A stretch of DNA of 37,494 bases from Desulfobacteraceae bacterium (GTDB lineage: Bacteria > Desulfobacterota > Desulfobacteria > Desulfobacterales > UBA11574). Location: NCBI GenBank assembly GCA_030604635.1, contig JAUVVL010000003.1, positions 1 through 37,494 on the forward strand. Direction: 5' to 3'. Both the position numbers and the translations under genes were made by a program. Under the pieces are notes generated by a model that ran no database searches, was not told the DNA's origin, and saw only the letters and a list, made by a program, of their open reading frames with translations. This document shows, piece by piece, positions 20,865-30,030 of this stretch (its first letter is position 1; every line of letters starts with the position of its first letter).

Positions 20865-21467
20865 ATGGACTCACTATCCAGAATCCAGCATAATACCTAT
20901 GCACCTTTTTTAGACCGGTTTAAAATAATTTTTGCATCCATGGATCTAAAATACAAAGAAGCTGCCGATTATTACGATTTTAATTGTACAGGATGCGAAG
21001 ACAATTGCTGCTTTACCCGTTTCTTTCATCATACCCTTTTGGAATACCTTTATATTATGGAGGGGTACGGCACTCTTGATCATGAAAAACAGGTAGAGGT
21101 AAAGCGCAGGGCGTTGGAAGTATGCCGAAAAAACGATGAGGCTGAAGAAAAAGGAATGTCTCTGCGGGTGATGTGTCCGCTTAATTTTGACGGATTGTGT
21201 CTGATTTATGATTATCGCCCTATGATATGCAGGTTACACGGTATCCTTCACGAACTCCATAGACCCGGTCAGAGCATAATGTATAGTCCTGGCTGCGATA
21301 CTTTTACCAAACAGTGTCAAGAAAAAGAGCTTTTTAAGTTTGACCGGACGCCATTTTACGTTGAAATGGCCGAGCTGGAAAAGGAGCTGAAACAGGCGGC
21401 CGGCATGAGACAAAAGATCAAAATGACCGTTGCGCAGATGATAAAAACGTTAACCCATTACCAATGA
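20865..21467 (+). CDS. YkgJ-type cysteine-cluster protein (1)
   Basis: FNCTGCEDNCCFTRFFHHTLLEY...CPLNFDGLCLIYDYRPMICRLHG Cys pattern; start trimmed from 20790. Confidence 0.8.
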   Translation: MDSLSRIQHNTYAPFLDRFKIIFASMDLKYKEAADYYDFNCTGCEDNCCFTRFFHHTLLEYLYIMEGYGTLDHEKQVEVKRRALEVCRKNDEAEEKGMSLRVMCPLNFDGLCLIYDYRPMICRLHGILHELHRPGQSIMYSPGCDTFTKQCQEKELFKFDRTPFYVEMAELEKELKQAAGMRQKIKMTVAQMIKTLTHYQ

Positions 21468-21471
21468 CTTT

Positions 21472-22266
21472 TTGTATAACAGCTTGAAATACTTAGACAT
21501 AGAGAATCTTGACAGCTTGCCCGGTATAAGACTTGAAGATGGTGACACGTTTTCATTTCGTTGCTGTCCGGGAATTGCCTGTTTTAATCGATGCTGCCGC
21601 AATCTCAATCTTTTTTTATACCCCTACGATGTAATCTTTTTGAAAAACCGGCTCAATCTGCCCTCGGATCAATTTTTGGACAAATATGTGGATATCGTTT
21701 TGCGGAATTCTAACTTCTTCCCCGAAGTACTCCTTGGTATGTCCGGGGACCAGGAGCGAACCTGTCCTTTTTTAAGTGACGCCGGCTGTACGGTTTATCC
21801 TGACCGCCCGGATACCTGCCGGACGTTTCCGGTGGAACAGGGTGTTTATTACGATGCTGCCAGTAAAACAACAAAACTTATCCATTTCTTCAGACCCCCG
21901 GATTTTTGTATGGGGCAGCACGAGAAGAAAGTGTGGACGATCCAAGCATGGGCTCAGGATCAGGGAGCTGTTGTTTACAATCAAATGACTTTGCTCTGGT
22001 CGGAAATAAAGCGCATGTTCCAGGACAACCCCTGGGGTCTTGAAGGTCCGGAAGGGCCCAAAGCCAAAATGGCTTTTATGGCTACCTACAATGTCGATCA
22101 GTTCCGCGATTTTCTGTTTAACAGCACTTTTCTGAAACGCTACAAGCTTAAATCGGCAATCCGCAAAACAATCCGCAACGACGATGTGGAATTGATGAAG
22201 TTTGGATTTGAATGGGTAAAATTTTTCATCTGGGGAATACAAACCAAATCTTTCAAACTCAGGTAG
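21472..22266 (+). CDS. YkgJ-type cysteine-cluster protein (2)
   Basis: FRCCPGIACFNRCCRNLNLFLYPYDVIFLKN...CPFLSDAGCTVYPDRPDTCRTFPVE. Confidence 0.85.
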   Translation: MYNSLKYLDIENLDSLPGIRLEDGDTFSFRCCPGIACFNRCCRNLNLFLYPYDVIFLKNRLNLPSDQFLDKYVDIVLRNSNFFPEVLLGMSGDQERTCPFLSDAGCTVYPDRPDTCRTFPVEQGVYYDAASKTTKLIHFFRPPDFCMGQHEKKVWTIQAWAQDQGAVVYNQMTLLWSEIKRMFQDNPWGLEGPEGPKAKMAFMATYNVDQFRDFLFNSTFLKRYKLKSAIRKTIRNDDVELMKFGFEWVKFFIWGIQTKSFKLR

Positions 22267-22527
22267 TTTTCGATTAAAATAAAAATTCAGCCATGGGCAG
22301 ATAGGCAAGGCACGCTCAAGCTTGCTGAAAATCTTAGAAGATGAAAAAATCGATCTTGACAATCAATCCCGCCTTCGCTATTTGGATTTCGATCTTTCCG
22401 TTTCTTTCATATTTCCATATGTTGGGGTGAACCAGGAAACACTACATAATTTGAAATTTTCGATTAACCGCTCTCAAAAAGCGAGTTCTTATCAATTAGA
22501 ATAAGCCACAGGAGGTTCCCCAAAGCC

Positions 22528-23239
22528 ATGCCAGAGTTCCTCAATACCTCTCGTCATGTGCAGCAGAAAGATTATCCTTATTTCCGGCAGCTGCGGAACA
22601 AGGTGGTGATGGCGCTCCTGCTGGTCTCTTTGCTGCCACTGCTTACCATCGGCAAGATATAATGTATTACTCCGCCACTAAAGCGCTGGAGCAGAGAACC
22701 TTGGAATCCCTCCGCCTGGAGGTTGCCAAACACAGGGAAGCCACCGACCGGTTTTTGTTAGAGCGCACCAGAGGCCTGAACCTGCCGGCCCTGACCCAGC
22801 AGGGAGCACTGAAGCGTGTTTTTCGCTCGCTCCAGGACGTCGTGCCATGTTTTGTGGACCTGGGGATTATCAATGGTCAGGGGCGGCATCTGGCCTATGA
22901 GGGACCTTACCAGTTACTGTCAAAAAATTACAAGGATGCCAAATGGTTCAAGGCTGTTATGGAGCATGGCTTCTATATCAGCGATGTTTTTTCTGGTTTC
23001 AGAAAAGTGCCTCCACCGTAGCCGATACCGGTCCAGGCATCCCTGAGGAAAATCTCAAGCAAATCTTTGAGCCTCTTTCCACCGCGAAGCCGACAGGAAC
23101 AGGGCCGGGATTGGGACTCCCCAGATCTGCCAGCATTATAGAAAAATTGGGAGGGAGCATTTCCGTGGAGAGTAAACCGGATAAGGGGGCGTCATTCATC
23201 GTAGAGCTCCCATTCCGGGTGAAATATCCCGGTCCATAG
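22528..23239 (+). pseudogene. Decayed membrane sensor histidine kinase
   Basis: MPEFLNTSRHVQQKDYPYFRQLRNKVVMALLLVSLLPLLTIG (frame 1), then MYYSATKALEQRTLESLRLEVAKHREATDRF...WFKAVMEHGFYISDVFSGFRKVP (frame 2), then abruptly VADTGPGIPEENLKQIFEPL...GASFIVELPF (HATPase_c, frame 3); the HAMP/HisKA region is missing. Confidence 0.85.
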
Positions 23240-23291
23240 AGATCTTTTCCACAGGTGTGAACTGCTGTTTTTCTGCCTGAATGCGTGTGCC

Positions 23292-24683
23292 ATGATTAAA
23301 AGAGAGATCATCAAGCAGGCCATTGACGCCATATCCAGGAGGTCCCCCGACATAGGGTATTCTCTGGATGAGATGCTCGGTGTGGGTCTCATAGACGCTC
23401 CCCCAAAATCAGACATGACTGTCGACGGGGATGAGTTTTGGTTCCTTTTCGAAAACCAAATAGTACCGGTCACCAAGTACGTCTATATCCACGAAGCCAC
23501 TGTTCCCATAGAACAGAGCCTGTTGATTAAATATGGTGAGACCCTCAAAAAGCAGGAACTTGAGGATGAAGGAAACCATCTGGATTATCGAGTAGTTGCC
23601 AGAGAGATTCGCTCGGCAGGCCTAAGGTTCATGGTCACCCATGAAATCGATTATGCGCTGGCGCGCCTCAGGGAGTCCCTGGGAAGGCCAGAAAGCCGTG
23701 CTGATTTTCCATCCGCTGCCCCCCGGTCCAAAGATCGCATCAGGTCAACCTTTTCAAAAACCGGGAGGAACACAGTATCTTATCAGGATCTCATTCTCTT
23801 TCTTGAGAAACTTAAGCACGACAGCCGATGCCTTGACATAGGAAAAGATGAGGCTGACCCGGCCATTCTATTTCGCGGGCTGGTTGATATTTCTATCCCG
23901 GCCTATTTCATACGGTTTCCCTATTGTATGGACAGCCTGATGCAGGTGGCAGAGGCCAACATGGAATTTTTCCATGTCCGTTTTCTCTTAAACTGCCTGT
24001 TGCGGGGACTGGAAAGGAATCTGTTCGCCTGCGTGGTGCAGCAAAGAATTGTAGGGCTGACCTATCTTATTATTAAATACCGGGGGTTTTACAAGCAGCT
24101 GTACGGTGAATATATAGCCACCCTGCGCGGCAGGTCCGCAGCCCGGGCAGGGCCCTCCTCTGAGCCACCCCTTAAAGGTGTGGGCACCTTTTTGCTGGCC
24201 GGGGTCTGGCTGCTGTGGAAAAACGTCCTTGTAGGTATCAAGGAACTGGTCATTGACACAGAGGTGGAAGCCAGGCATGTCTACGAGTCTGCCGGTTTTC
24301 AGAGCAGGGGGCTTTCCGTCTTGGTGTTGAATCGTCCCAAAGGTTATCTGTTGAAGAGCATCCTGGTGATGATCAATAATTGCCGGGATCTCAGGCTGAA
24401 GGTGATTAAAGAGATCGAGGCAATCATCAAAAGACAGATTAAAGCTCTGCGGAAGAAGGCCAAGAGCGACGGAGAGAAATCAGCGAGGAAAGTGGTAATT
24501 GAGGCCGTTAAGGAGTGTCTGAAATCAAGGACACCTCCGGAATTGTCCAAAATAGCGGTCACTAATCTTTTGAGGTACAAAAAAAAGATTCCGGAATCAG
24601 AAGAACTCATGCAGTTTGCCTTGAAACACGCCTCCGGTGAAATAAAGGCCTATATTAGACATGCAGCAGGTACTTGTCGTTAG
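23292..24683 (+). CDS. GNAT-like N-acetyltransferase domain protein with a C-terminal extension
   Basis: 463-aa ORF; GVGTFLLAGVWLLWKNVLVGIKELVIDTEVEARHVYESAGFQSRGLSVLVL resembles the GNAT C-terminal half. Confidence 0.6.
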   Translation: MIKREIIKQAIDAISRRSPDIGYSLDEMLGVGLIDAPPKSDMTVDGDEFWFLFENQIVPVTKYVYIHEATVPIEQSLLIKYGETLKKQELEDEGNHLDYRVVAREIRSAGLRFMVTHEIDYALARLRESLGRPESRADFPSAAPRSKDRIRSTFSKTGRNTVSYQDLILFLEKLKHDSRCLDIGKDEADPAILFRGLVDISIPAYFIRFPYCMDSLMQVAEANMEFFHVRFLLNCLLRGLERNLFACVVQQRIVGLTYLIIKYRGFYKQLYGEYIATLRGRSAARAGPSSEPPLKGVGTFLLAGVWLLWKNVLVGIKELVIDTEVEARHVYESAGFQSRGLSVLVLNRPKGYLLKSILVMINNCRDLRLKVIKEIEAIIKRQIKALRKKAKSDGEKSARKVVIEAVKECLKSRTPPELSKIAVTNLLRYKKKIPESEELMQFALKHASGEIKAYIRHAAGTCR

Positions 24684-24958
24684 AGACGAACGGTTTGCAC
24701 GCCCCCTTGGAACAGTTTCCCTAATTAGAGAGTCCCAGACTGATCAAGGCGATTCATTCAGTTTTGCTTAATGCCACCCTGGAGGGGAAATCAGTTGAAG
24801 TTCCGCCGGGACCGGCTTCAGCGAAAAAACTCGCCTGGGTGCACACCTCCAGTCATATTGAGCGCGTGGCCCAAAGCGCGGGCAAGCCGCTTACCTCTTT
24901 TGATGATGAAACCTCCATTGAAAGTTGGAACACTCGAAGTTACCACTCGAAGAACTGA
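24661..24958 (+). pseudogene. Remnant of a histone-deacetylase-like (HDAC/AcuC/AphA superfamily) gene
   Basis: MQQVLVVRDERF (overlapping the GNAT stop), then in another frame LIKAIHSVLLNATLEGKSVEVPPGPASAKKLAWVHTSSHIERVAQSAGKPLTSFDDETSIES; the catalytic region is absent. Confidence 0.65.
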
Positions 24959-25310
24959 GTATTATAATGACCACTATTGTCTCTCCACAGTTTGCACTCG
25001 CCGTTTTGAATCTGCGATTTTTTTCGATATTCACAATAAACCAGGCTAAATCAATGAGTTTTGATGGCTGCCTTTTGCAGGCATCCATGGCATGATTTTT
25101 GACTAATCATACCATTATGCTTTAACGCCTAATTTTCTGCATGTTTTTTGCGCATTTAGGGGGCAAACTTTTCGAACACGACATGGATACTGATTATAAG
25201 TAGCGGTATGGAATCTACGAAAGCTGAAATGAAGGGCATCCTCAAATATTGCTGATCTCGCTACCATTAGAATCTGGTGTTCTTTTGGGAGCTTTTGAAA
25301 TAAGGTGCCA

Positions 25311-25436
25311 ATGCCACACATATCATACGGCATGGGCGGCGGAGGTGAGCATCCTGGTGCAGGTTCAGGCATGCTGAAGTCTGTTAACCCTGACGCGGTG
25401 GGAAAATGGATAACTGAGTTGAGGGAGAACCAGTAG
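25311..25436 (+). CDS. Possible 41-aa Gly-rich small protein or gene remnant
   Basis: MPHISYGMGGGGEHPGAGSGMLKSVNPDAVGKWITELRENQ; AAGG-type SD upstream; no recognised family. Confidence 0.3.
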   Translation: MPHISYGMGGGGEHPGAGSGMLKSVNPDAVGKWITELRENQ

Positions 25437-25534
25437 GTTTCCGTGCAGCTATGTGATCTTATGGCTTTTCCTGTAATTACTGTTTCTTAAGAGAGAGAGA
25501 GACCTTTATAATCCAAAACCTGCATTCTAAAATC

Positions 25535-26350
25535 CTAAAGCACTCCTTTCGGCATGGGCGGAACTTTTTCCCCGCCCAAAACATAACCGCCGTCCAGCCG
25601 CAAAACGCTTCCGGTCATATACGGCGCATCTTTGATAATATAAAGCACCGCCTTGACCACATCTTTGATGGTGCCGGTGCGTCTTAGCAACGTGTGGTCG
25701 ATGAGGGACTCTTTCTGTTCATCGCTGAGCAAATCCCAGCCCATGGTTCTTTCTCCATGCCGGGTTTCAACAAATCCCAACATGATTTCATTGACGCGCA
25801 CCTGAGGCGCGCCGATGCGGGCCCATGTTTCGGTTAATAGCGAAGTCCCGCGGTTTGCGGCTGCATAGCCGTCATTGAATATGTAGCCGGCAGGACCTGA
25901 CCGTCCAACAATGCCTGCAATAGAAGAAAGGTTTATGACAACACCGTCTCCAGATGCCTTGAGATGCGGCAGGGCATATTCAAAAATCCACCTTTTTGCA
26001 CGCAGAGTGGTTGCCATTTCAAGGTCCCACTGTTCCTGGGCATAAGGCCCGTGAACCACCGGCCAACCACCACGTTCGATGTTATTAATCAGAATGTCAA
26101 GGCGGCCAAAATGATCCACAACATTCTTAATAAGACCTGGAATTTTGTCGGTCCTAAGCAGGTTGGTTCTGATAATCAGGTGATCCCGACCGGTTTTGGC
26201 AAAGTCCTGCTGCATTTCATCAAGACTTTCTTCCCAGTCGAAATAGTTTAAGGCGACTTTTGCCCCTCCCTGTGCAAGGGCAAGCCCGATCCCCTTTCCT
26301 ATCCCTTTAACAGCCCCGAGCACCAGGGCTACTTTGTCTTTGATTTCCAT
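25535..26350 (-). CDS. SDR family oxidoreductase with atypical active site
   Basis: Rossmann GAVKGIGKGIG, NNIERGG, VINLSSIAG, C-terminal TGSVLRLDGGY; start set at MEIKDKVALV. Confidence 0.85.
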   Translation of the reverse strand: MEIKDKVALVLGAVKGIGKGIGLALAQGGAKVALNYFDWEESLDEMQQDFAKTGRDHLIIRTNLLRTDKIPGLIKNVVDHFGRLDILINNIERGGWPVVHGPYAQEQWDLEMATTLRAKRWIFEYALPHLKASGDGVVINLSSIAGIVGRSGPAGYIFNDGYAAANRGTSLLTETWARIGAPQVRVNEIMLGFVETRHGERTMGWDLLSDEQKESLIDHTLLRRTGTIKDVVKAVLYIIKDAPYMTGSVLRLDGGYVLGGEKVPPMPKGVL

Positions 26351-26360
26351 AAGCGTAACC

Positions 26361-27089
26361 TTATTTTTTGCCAAAAAGCTTATATTTTATCCATTTAAGA
26401 CCTAGCTTTAAAAGCGCTTCATCATCATTCTTTACGGCATCTAAAGTGCCGGAGTCTAAACTAAGGTCATCTAAGATTCCTTTTTCGAATATATGTGATC
26501 CGAACTTGTCAAGATCATAACATGCCATGTGAAAAATGAAACTTGCCTTGATATCAAGCTGACCCGGCGCAAGGCGATTCTTGAGGCTGATGATTTCCAT
26601 CAGCATGTCGTTCATTTGATTATAAATTCTAATCCCCTGATCTTCTACCCATTCTTCGACGGTCTGGATTTGCTCCTGTCTAAATCCTAAACAATGCGGT
26701 TCTTTTAACAGCATGTACTGCTCGATGATTTTGCCTGTTTCTCTGGATCGTGATGCAATTCGGACCAGGGGGTAAGCACGGCACGAAGACGGGCGGTCTT
26801 CATAAACACTGCATCCTGATGAGGTCACAAACGGGCATTTAAATTCACGAGCATAATCTGTTTTGAGTGTTATGATAGGAAGCCCGGATTCGGGACCTGT
26901 GTGCTGTGCGGTAAAACGCTCCAAAAAAAGACTCGACGTCATGCCCAGGTGATTTTTAAGGCGCAGTATATCGTAAGGCGTAAGACACTGGTTCAGATCT
27001 TTGCAGCATTCATTGAAACAGGGCACACGCTCCGAGCATGAAAACCTGAACGTATCGCTAAGAGAAAGGGGTATCATGTTGTTATCCAT
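26361..27089 (-). CDS. YkgJ-type cysteine-cluster protein (3), paralog of 21472-22266
   Basis: FSCSERVPCFNECCKDLNQCLTPYDILRLKNHLG...CPFVTSSGCSVYEDRPSSCRAYPL...EEWVEDQGIRIYNQM; 10 nt upstream of the SDR start. Confidence 0.85.
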   Translation of the reverse strand: MDNNMIPLSLSDTFRFSCSERVPCFNECCKDLNQCLTPYDILRLKNHLGMTSSLFLERFTAQHTGPESGLPIITLKTDYAREFKCPFVTSSGCSVYEDRPSSCRAYPLVRIASRSRETGKIIEQYMLLKEPHCLGFRQEQIQTVEEWVEDQGIRIYNQMNDMLMEIISLKNRLAPGQLDIKASFIFHMACYDLDKFGSHIFEKGILDDLSLDSGTLDAVKNDDEALLKLGLKWIKYKLFGKK

Positions 27090-27418
27090 ATAAACTATTC
27101 CTAATAAAAAAGAACCCTTGAATAATGCAATAGTAACATCTCAATAAGTTCTGGGGTATTAGCCGCGAAAGACTCGCCCACTGATAATAAAATGTAAAAT
27201 ATCTGAAACTCGCATGTAAGTGCGCCTAAAGAAAAAACAGTGGCCCACATTTATAATAATAATTGTTTAAACGCCACTTTTTTATATGTTTAAAAGATGG
27301 ATTATCTTTCGCTTTTTTTCTTAAGGCTTACTAACACGCTCAAACAGTCAGATCTTTTACATTTTATCACCAGTGGGATAAAACAATTTATTGAGAAGTT
27401 ACATGCAATAAAAGTGTT

Positions 27419-27853
27419 TTACCAGGCCGTTCCGGTGATGGTCACCTCAACGGTACGTGATCTTGGACGGTTATCATGGTTGATTGCTACAACCTGCTGC
27501 CAGGTTCCCAACTTCAGTCGCCTGTTTCTTACAGGCAGAACAACTGAAGGCCCAAGCAATGCAGCCTGAACATGGCTGTGTCCGTTGCCGTCATGCCAGG
27601 CCTTTTCATGTTCGTATTCCAGGTCGGGAGGGGCCAGCCTGTTTATGGCCCTTTTCAGGTCTTCCACGACTCCGGGTTCGAATTCAATGGTTGTAATCGA
27701 TCCGGTTGATCCGACCATCGTGGCACAAAGACTCCCGTTTCCAATATCAGATTTGCTGATCAATCGGTCGAGTTCTGACGTAATATCGCAAATATCCGGC
27801 CCGGTATTAAGTCTAACATCAATCGATTCGGATAATATTGATACGGATCTCAT
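27419..27853 (-). CDS. YjbQ/UPF0047 family protein
   Basis: CATMVGSTGSITTIEFEPGVVEDL...HDGNGHSHVQAALLGPSVVLPVRNRRLKLGTWQQV. Confidence 0.92.
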   Translation of the reverse strand: MRSVSILSESIDVRLNTGPDICDITSELDRLISKSDIGNGSLCATMVGSTGSITTIEFEPGVVEDLKRAINRLAPPDLEYEHEKAWHDGNGHSHVQAALLGPSVVLPVRNRRLKLGTWQQVVAINHDNRPRSRTVEVTITGTAW

Positions 27854-27975
27854 AATTGTCCTCCATATAATCTGAAAGATCTATACTACACATCGGGGCT
27901 TATTTTAATTCCTTATATACCTTAAATACTTTAAACGATCTTATTTGCAGCTTTTTGATTTGTCACTAATGGAAA

Positions 27976-29958
27976 CTAAAGTAGATCTATCTCCCAGTTC
28001 CACAAGCCAGGCCTTTTTTTCAGCTTCACCTCTTTAGGCAACTCTTCCACAAGATGAACGAACAGACTGTATCCTTCCTTCTCAAGCTCATCCTGTTTGG
28101 CCTTTATGTCGAGTATCCAGTTGGGAAAGACCCAGTAGTCAGATCCAAATTTACTGGCCCAGGCTTTCTCGCCTTTTGGGCTGGCAAATGGCCTGTCTGT
28201 TTTCAGGTTTTCAGAAAGGGTGCGGGAAACACACAGAGGCCAGTAACCTGATATAACAATCCCCAGAGGCAGGGGACTCTGTTTCGGCAGCAGGAAATAA
28301 TCATCTCGACTAAGTTCCGGGCTGACAATAACCCCTTTAAAGCCCAGAGAAGCCAGAGTACTAATGGCCAGGACATTGGCTGTGTTGCAAAAAGGTCCTG
28401 CCCAGAAATTCAAGCCTTTTTTGACCGAAAAAAGGGCTATCTGCCATGGGGCGTTAAGTACGAAATTTCGGCCGCCATTATTGAGGACAAAATCAATATC
28501 CGCCTTGATTTTTTTTTCCGCTTCGGGCCAGATAACCGGTGGAAGCCACCACCAGAGTCCGGACACGAAGTTCCTGGACAACCCTTTTTGGGATTCGATC
28601 GGCAGCCAGAGCCCTGTCCGGTCGCGGGGTTTCGCCTTGCCAGGTTTACGGTAAACATGAAGATCAAAGACCGTTGCTCTTTTTCTTGACCTTTTTGGGA
28701 GCCTGGCATTAAACGCTGAAGGGGAAATTTTTAATCCTGGTGTTTTGATCAGCTCCTCTTCAAGTTTGGATAACATGTCTTCAAGTGACTTTTCAAGCCG
28801 GTCTGTTAGGAAAACCGGAACTCCTTTTGCAGGGCGTCTTTTTGAAGAAGGCTTCAGAAAAAAGCGCCCTCCTTTTGGTACGTATTTGCCGACCCTGTTG
28901 ATACCGTGCCATGACTCGTCTTCATATCCAAGGCGCAGGACGTCGCCCGGCAGCAGCTCCTCTCTGGGGATTAAATAAGGCTTTTGATTGGCACCCTTTA
29001 CTGTTCCGACCAGCAAGCCTGATCCGGTTTGAATGTCAAGCTTTACAGGATCCTGGGGCCTTTGGGGCAGAAAATTATAATGTGTGCCTGTACGGCCCAG
29101 GGCCCGAGAAAGGAGTTGCAGGGCCACCTTCTTCATCTTGGAATCGCTTCCATGGTCCCTTAAAATCTGGTAGGCCTTGACTGTATAGAAAACGTAATGG
29201 GGGCCTTTTTTGCGGCCTTCAATCTTCCAGGCTCGCACTTTGGGAATAGGCAGAAGGACCTTGACCAGAACATCCAGGCTAAGATCCTGGCAGGAAAAAA
29301 ATCGTTTGCTTTGTTCATTTTGTGTATAAACCCTGCGGCAGGGCTGGACGCATCTGCCCCTGAGTCCGCTTTTGCCGCCAAAATAACTGCTCCAGTAGCA
29401 CCTCCCGGAAACACCATAGCAAAGCGCACCGTGTATGAACACTTCCAGATCGAGGCCTTTCGGGCAGGCCAGGGCCAGGTCCTTGATCTCGTCTATGCTA
29501 AGTTCCCTGGGGACGACAATCCGATCGACTTTGATATTTTTTCGAACCAGTTTTAGGGCCGTTGCAAAACTTACATTAGACAGGGTCGATAAATGCAGCC
29601 CGCCTGAAAAACCGGTTTGTCCGGCCAGCTGCACAAGAGACAGATCCTGGATGATGAGGGCATCAGGTCGTACCCACCGCTTCAACTGTTCCAGAAGTCT
29701 ACCTGCCCTGTCAAGGTCGCCGGGCTTTAAAAAGGAATTCAAGGCCACATAAACTTTTATCCCCTTGTCATGGGCCAGAAGCGTTAACGGAACCAACTCT
29801 TCAACCGAGAAATTCTTGGCCTCCATGCGCGCTGAAAATTGTTTCAGACCGCAATATACGGCATCAGCCCCGGCTGCCAGGGCCGCCAGAAATGAAGCCT
29901 TGTTCCCGGCTGGTGCCAGAATGGAAGGGCGTGAAAGTGTTTCTGTCTCATTGCTCAT
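27976..29958 (-). CDS. U32 family peptidase
   Basis: LAPAGNKASFLAALAAGADAVYCGLKQFSARMEAKNF...EVFIHGALCYGVSGRCYWSSYFGGKSGLRGRCVQPCRR. Confidence 0.92.
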   Translation of the reverse strand: MSNETETLSRPSILAPAGNKASFLAALAAGADAVYCGLKQFSARMEAKNFSVEELVPLTLLAHDKGIKVYVALNSFLKPGDLDRAGRLLEQLKRWVRPDALIIQDLSLVQLAGQTGFSGGLHLSTLSNVSFATALKLVRKNIKVDRIVVPRELSIDEIKDLALACPKGLDLEVFIHGALCYGVSGRCYWSSYFGGKSGLRGRCVQPCRRVYTQNEQSKRFFSCQDLSLDVLVKVLLPIPKVRAWKIEGRKKGPHYVFYTVKAYQILRDHGSDSKMKKVALQLLSRALGRTGTHYNFLPQRPQDPVKLDIQTGSGLLVGTVKGANQKPYLIPREELLPGDVLRLGYEDESWHGINRVGKYVPKGGRFFLKPSSKRRPAKGVPVFLTDRLEKSLEDMLSKLEEELIKTPGLKISPSAFNARLPKRSRKRATVFDLHVYRKPGKAKPRDRTGLWLPIESQKGLSRNFVSGLWWWLPPVIWPEAEKKIKADIDFVLNNGGRNFVLNAPWQIALFSVKKGLNFWAGPFCNTANVLAISTLASLGFKGVIVSPELSRDDYFLLPKQSPLPLGIVISGYWPLCVSRTLSENLKTDRPFASPKGEKAWASKFGSDYWVFPNWILDIKAKQDELEKEGYSLFVHLVEELPKEVKLKKRPGLWNWEIDLL

Positions 29959-29998
29959 ATATTAAATTGGTTTCAGAAATCAACGTTGTCCGGGCGTA

Positions 29999-30018
29999 GA
30001 CTTTTTACGAAACCATCA
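29999..30018. repeat. Solo end of the TGATGG...-family repeat
   Basis: GACTTTTTACGAAACCATCA, identical to 3951-3970. Confidence 0.65.
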
Positions 30019-30030
30019 AGTTTTGTCTAA

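Noticed and set aside
21772-22362. 196-aa minus-strand ORF
   Set aside because: Antisense to the YkgJ-like gene, which has clear motifs on the plus strand.
22322-22504. 60-aa plus-strand ORF before the kinase remnant
   Set aside because: No recognisable motif and no convincing ribosome-binding site; left unannotated.
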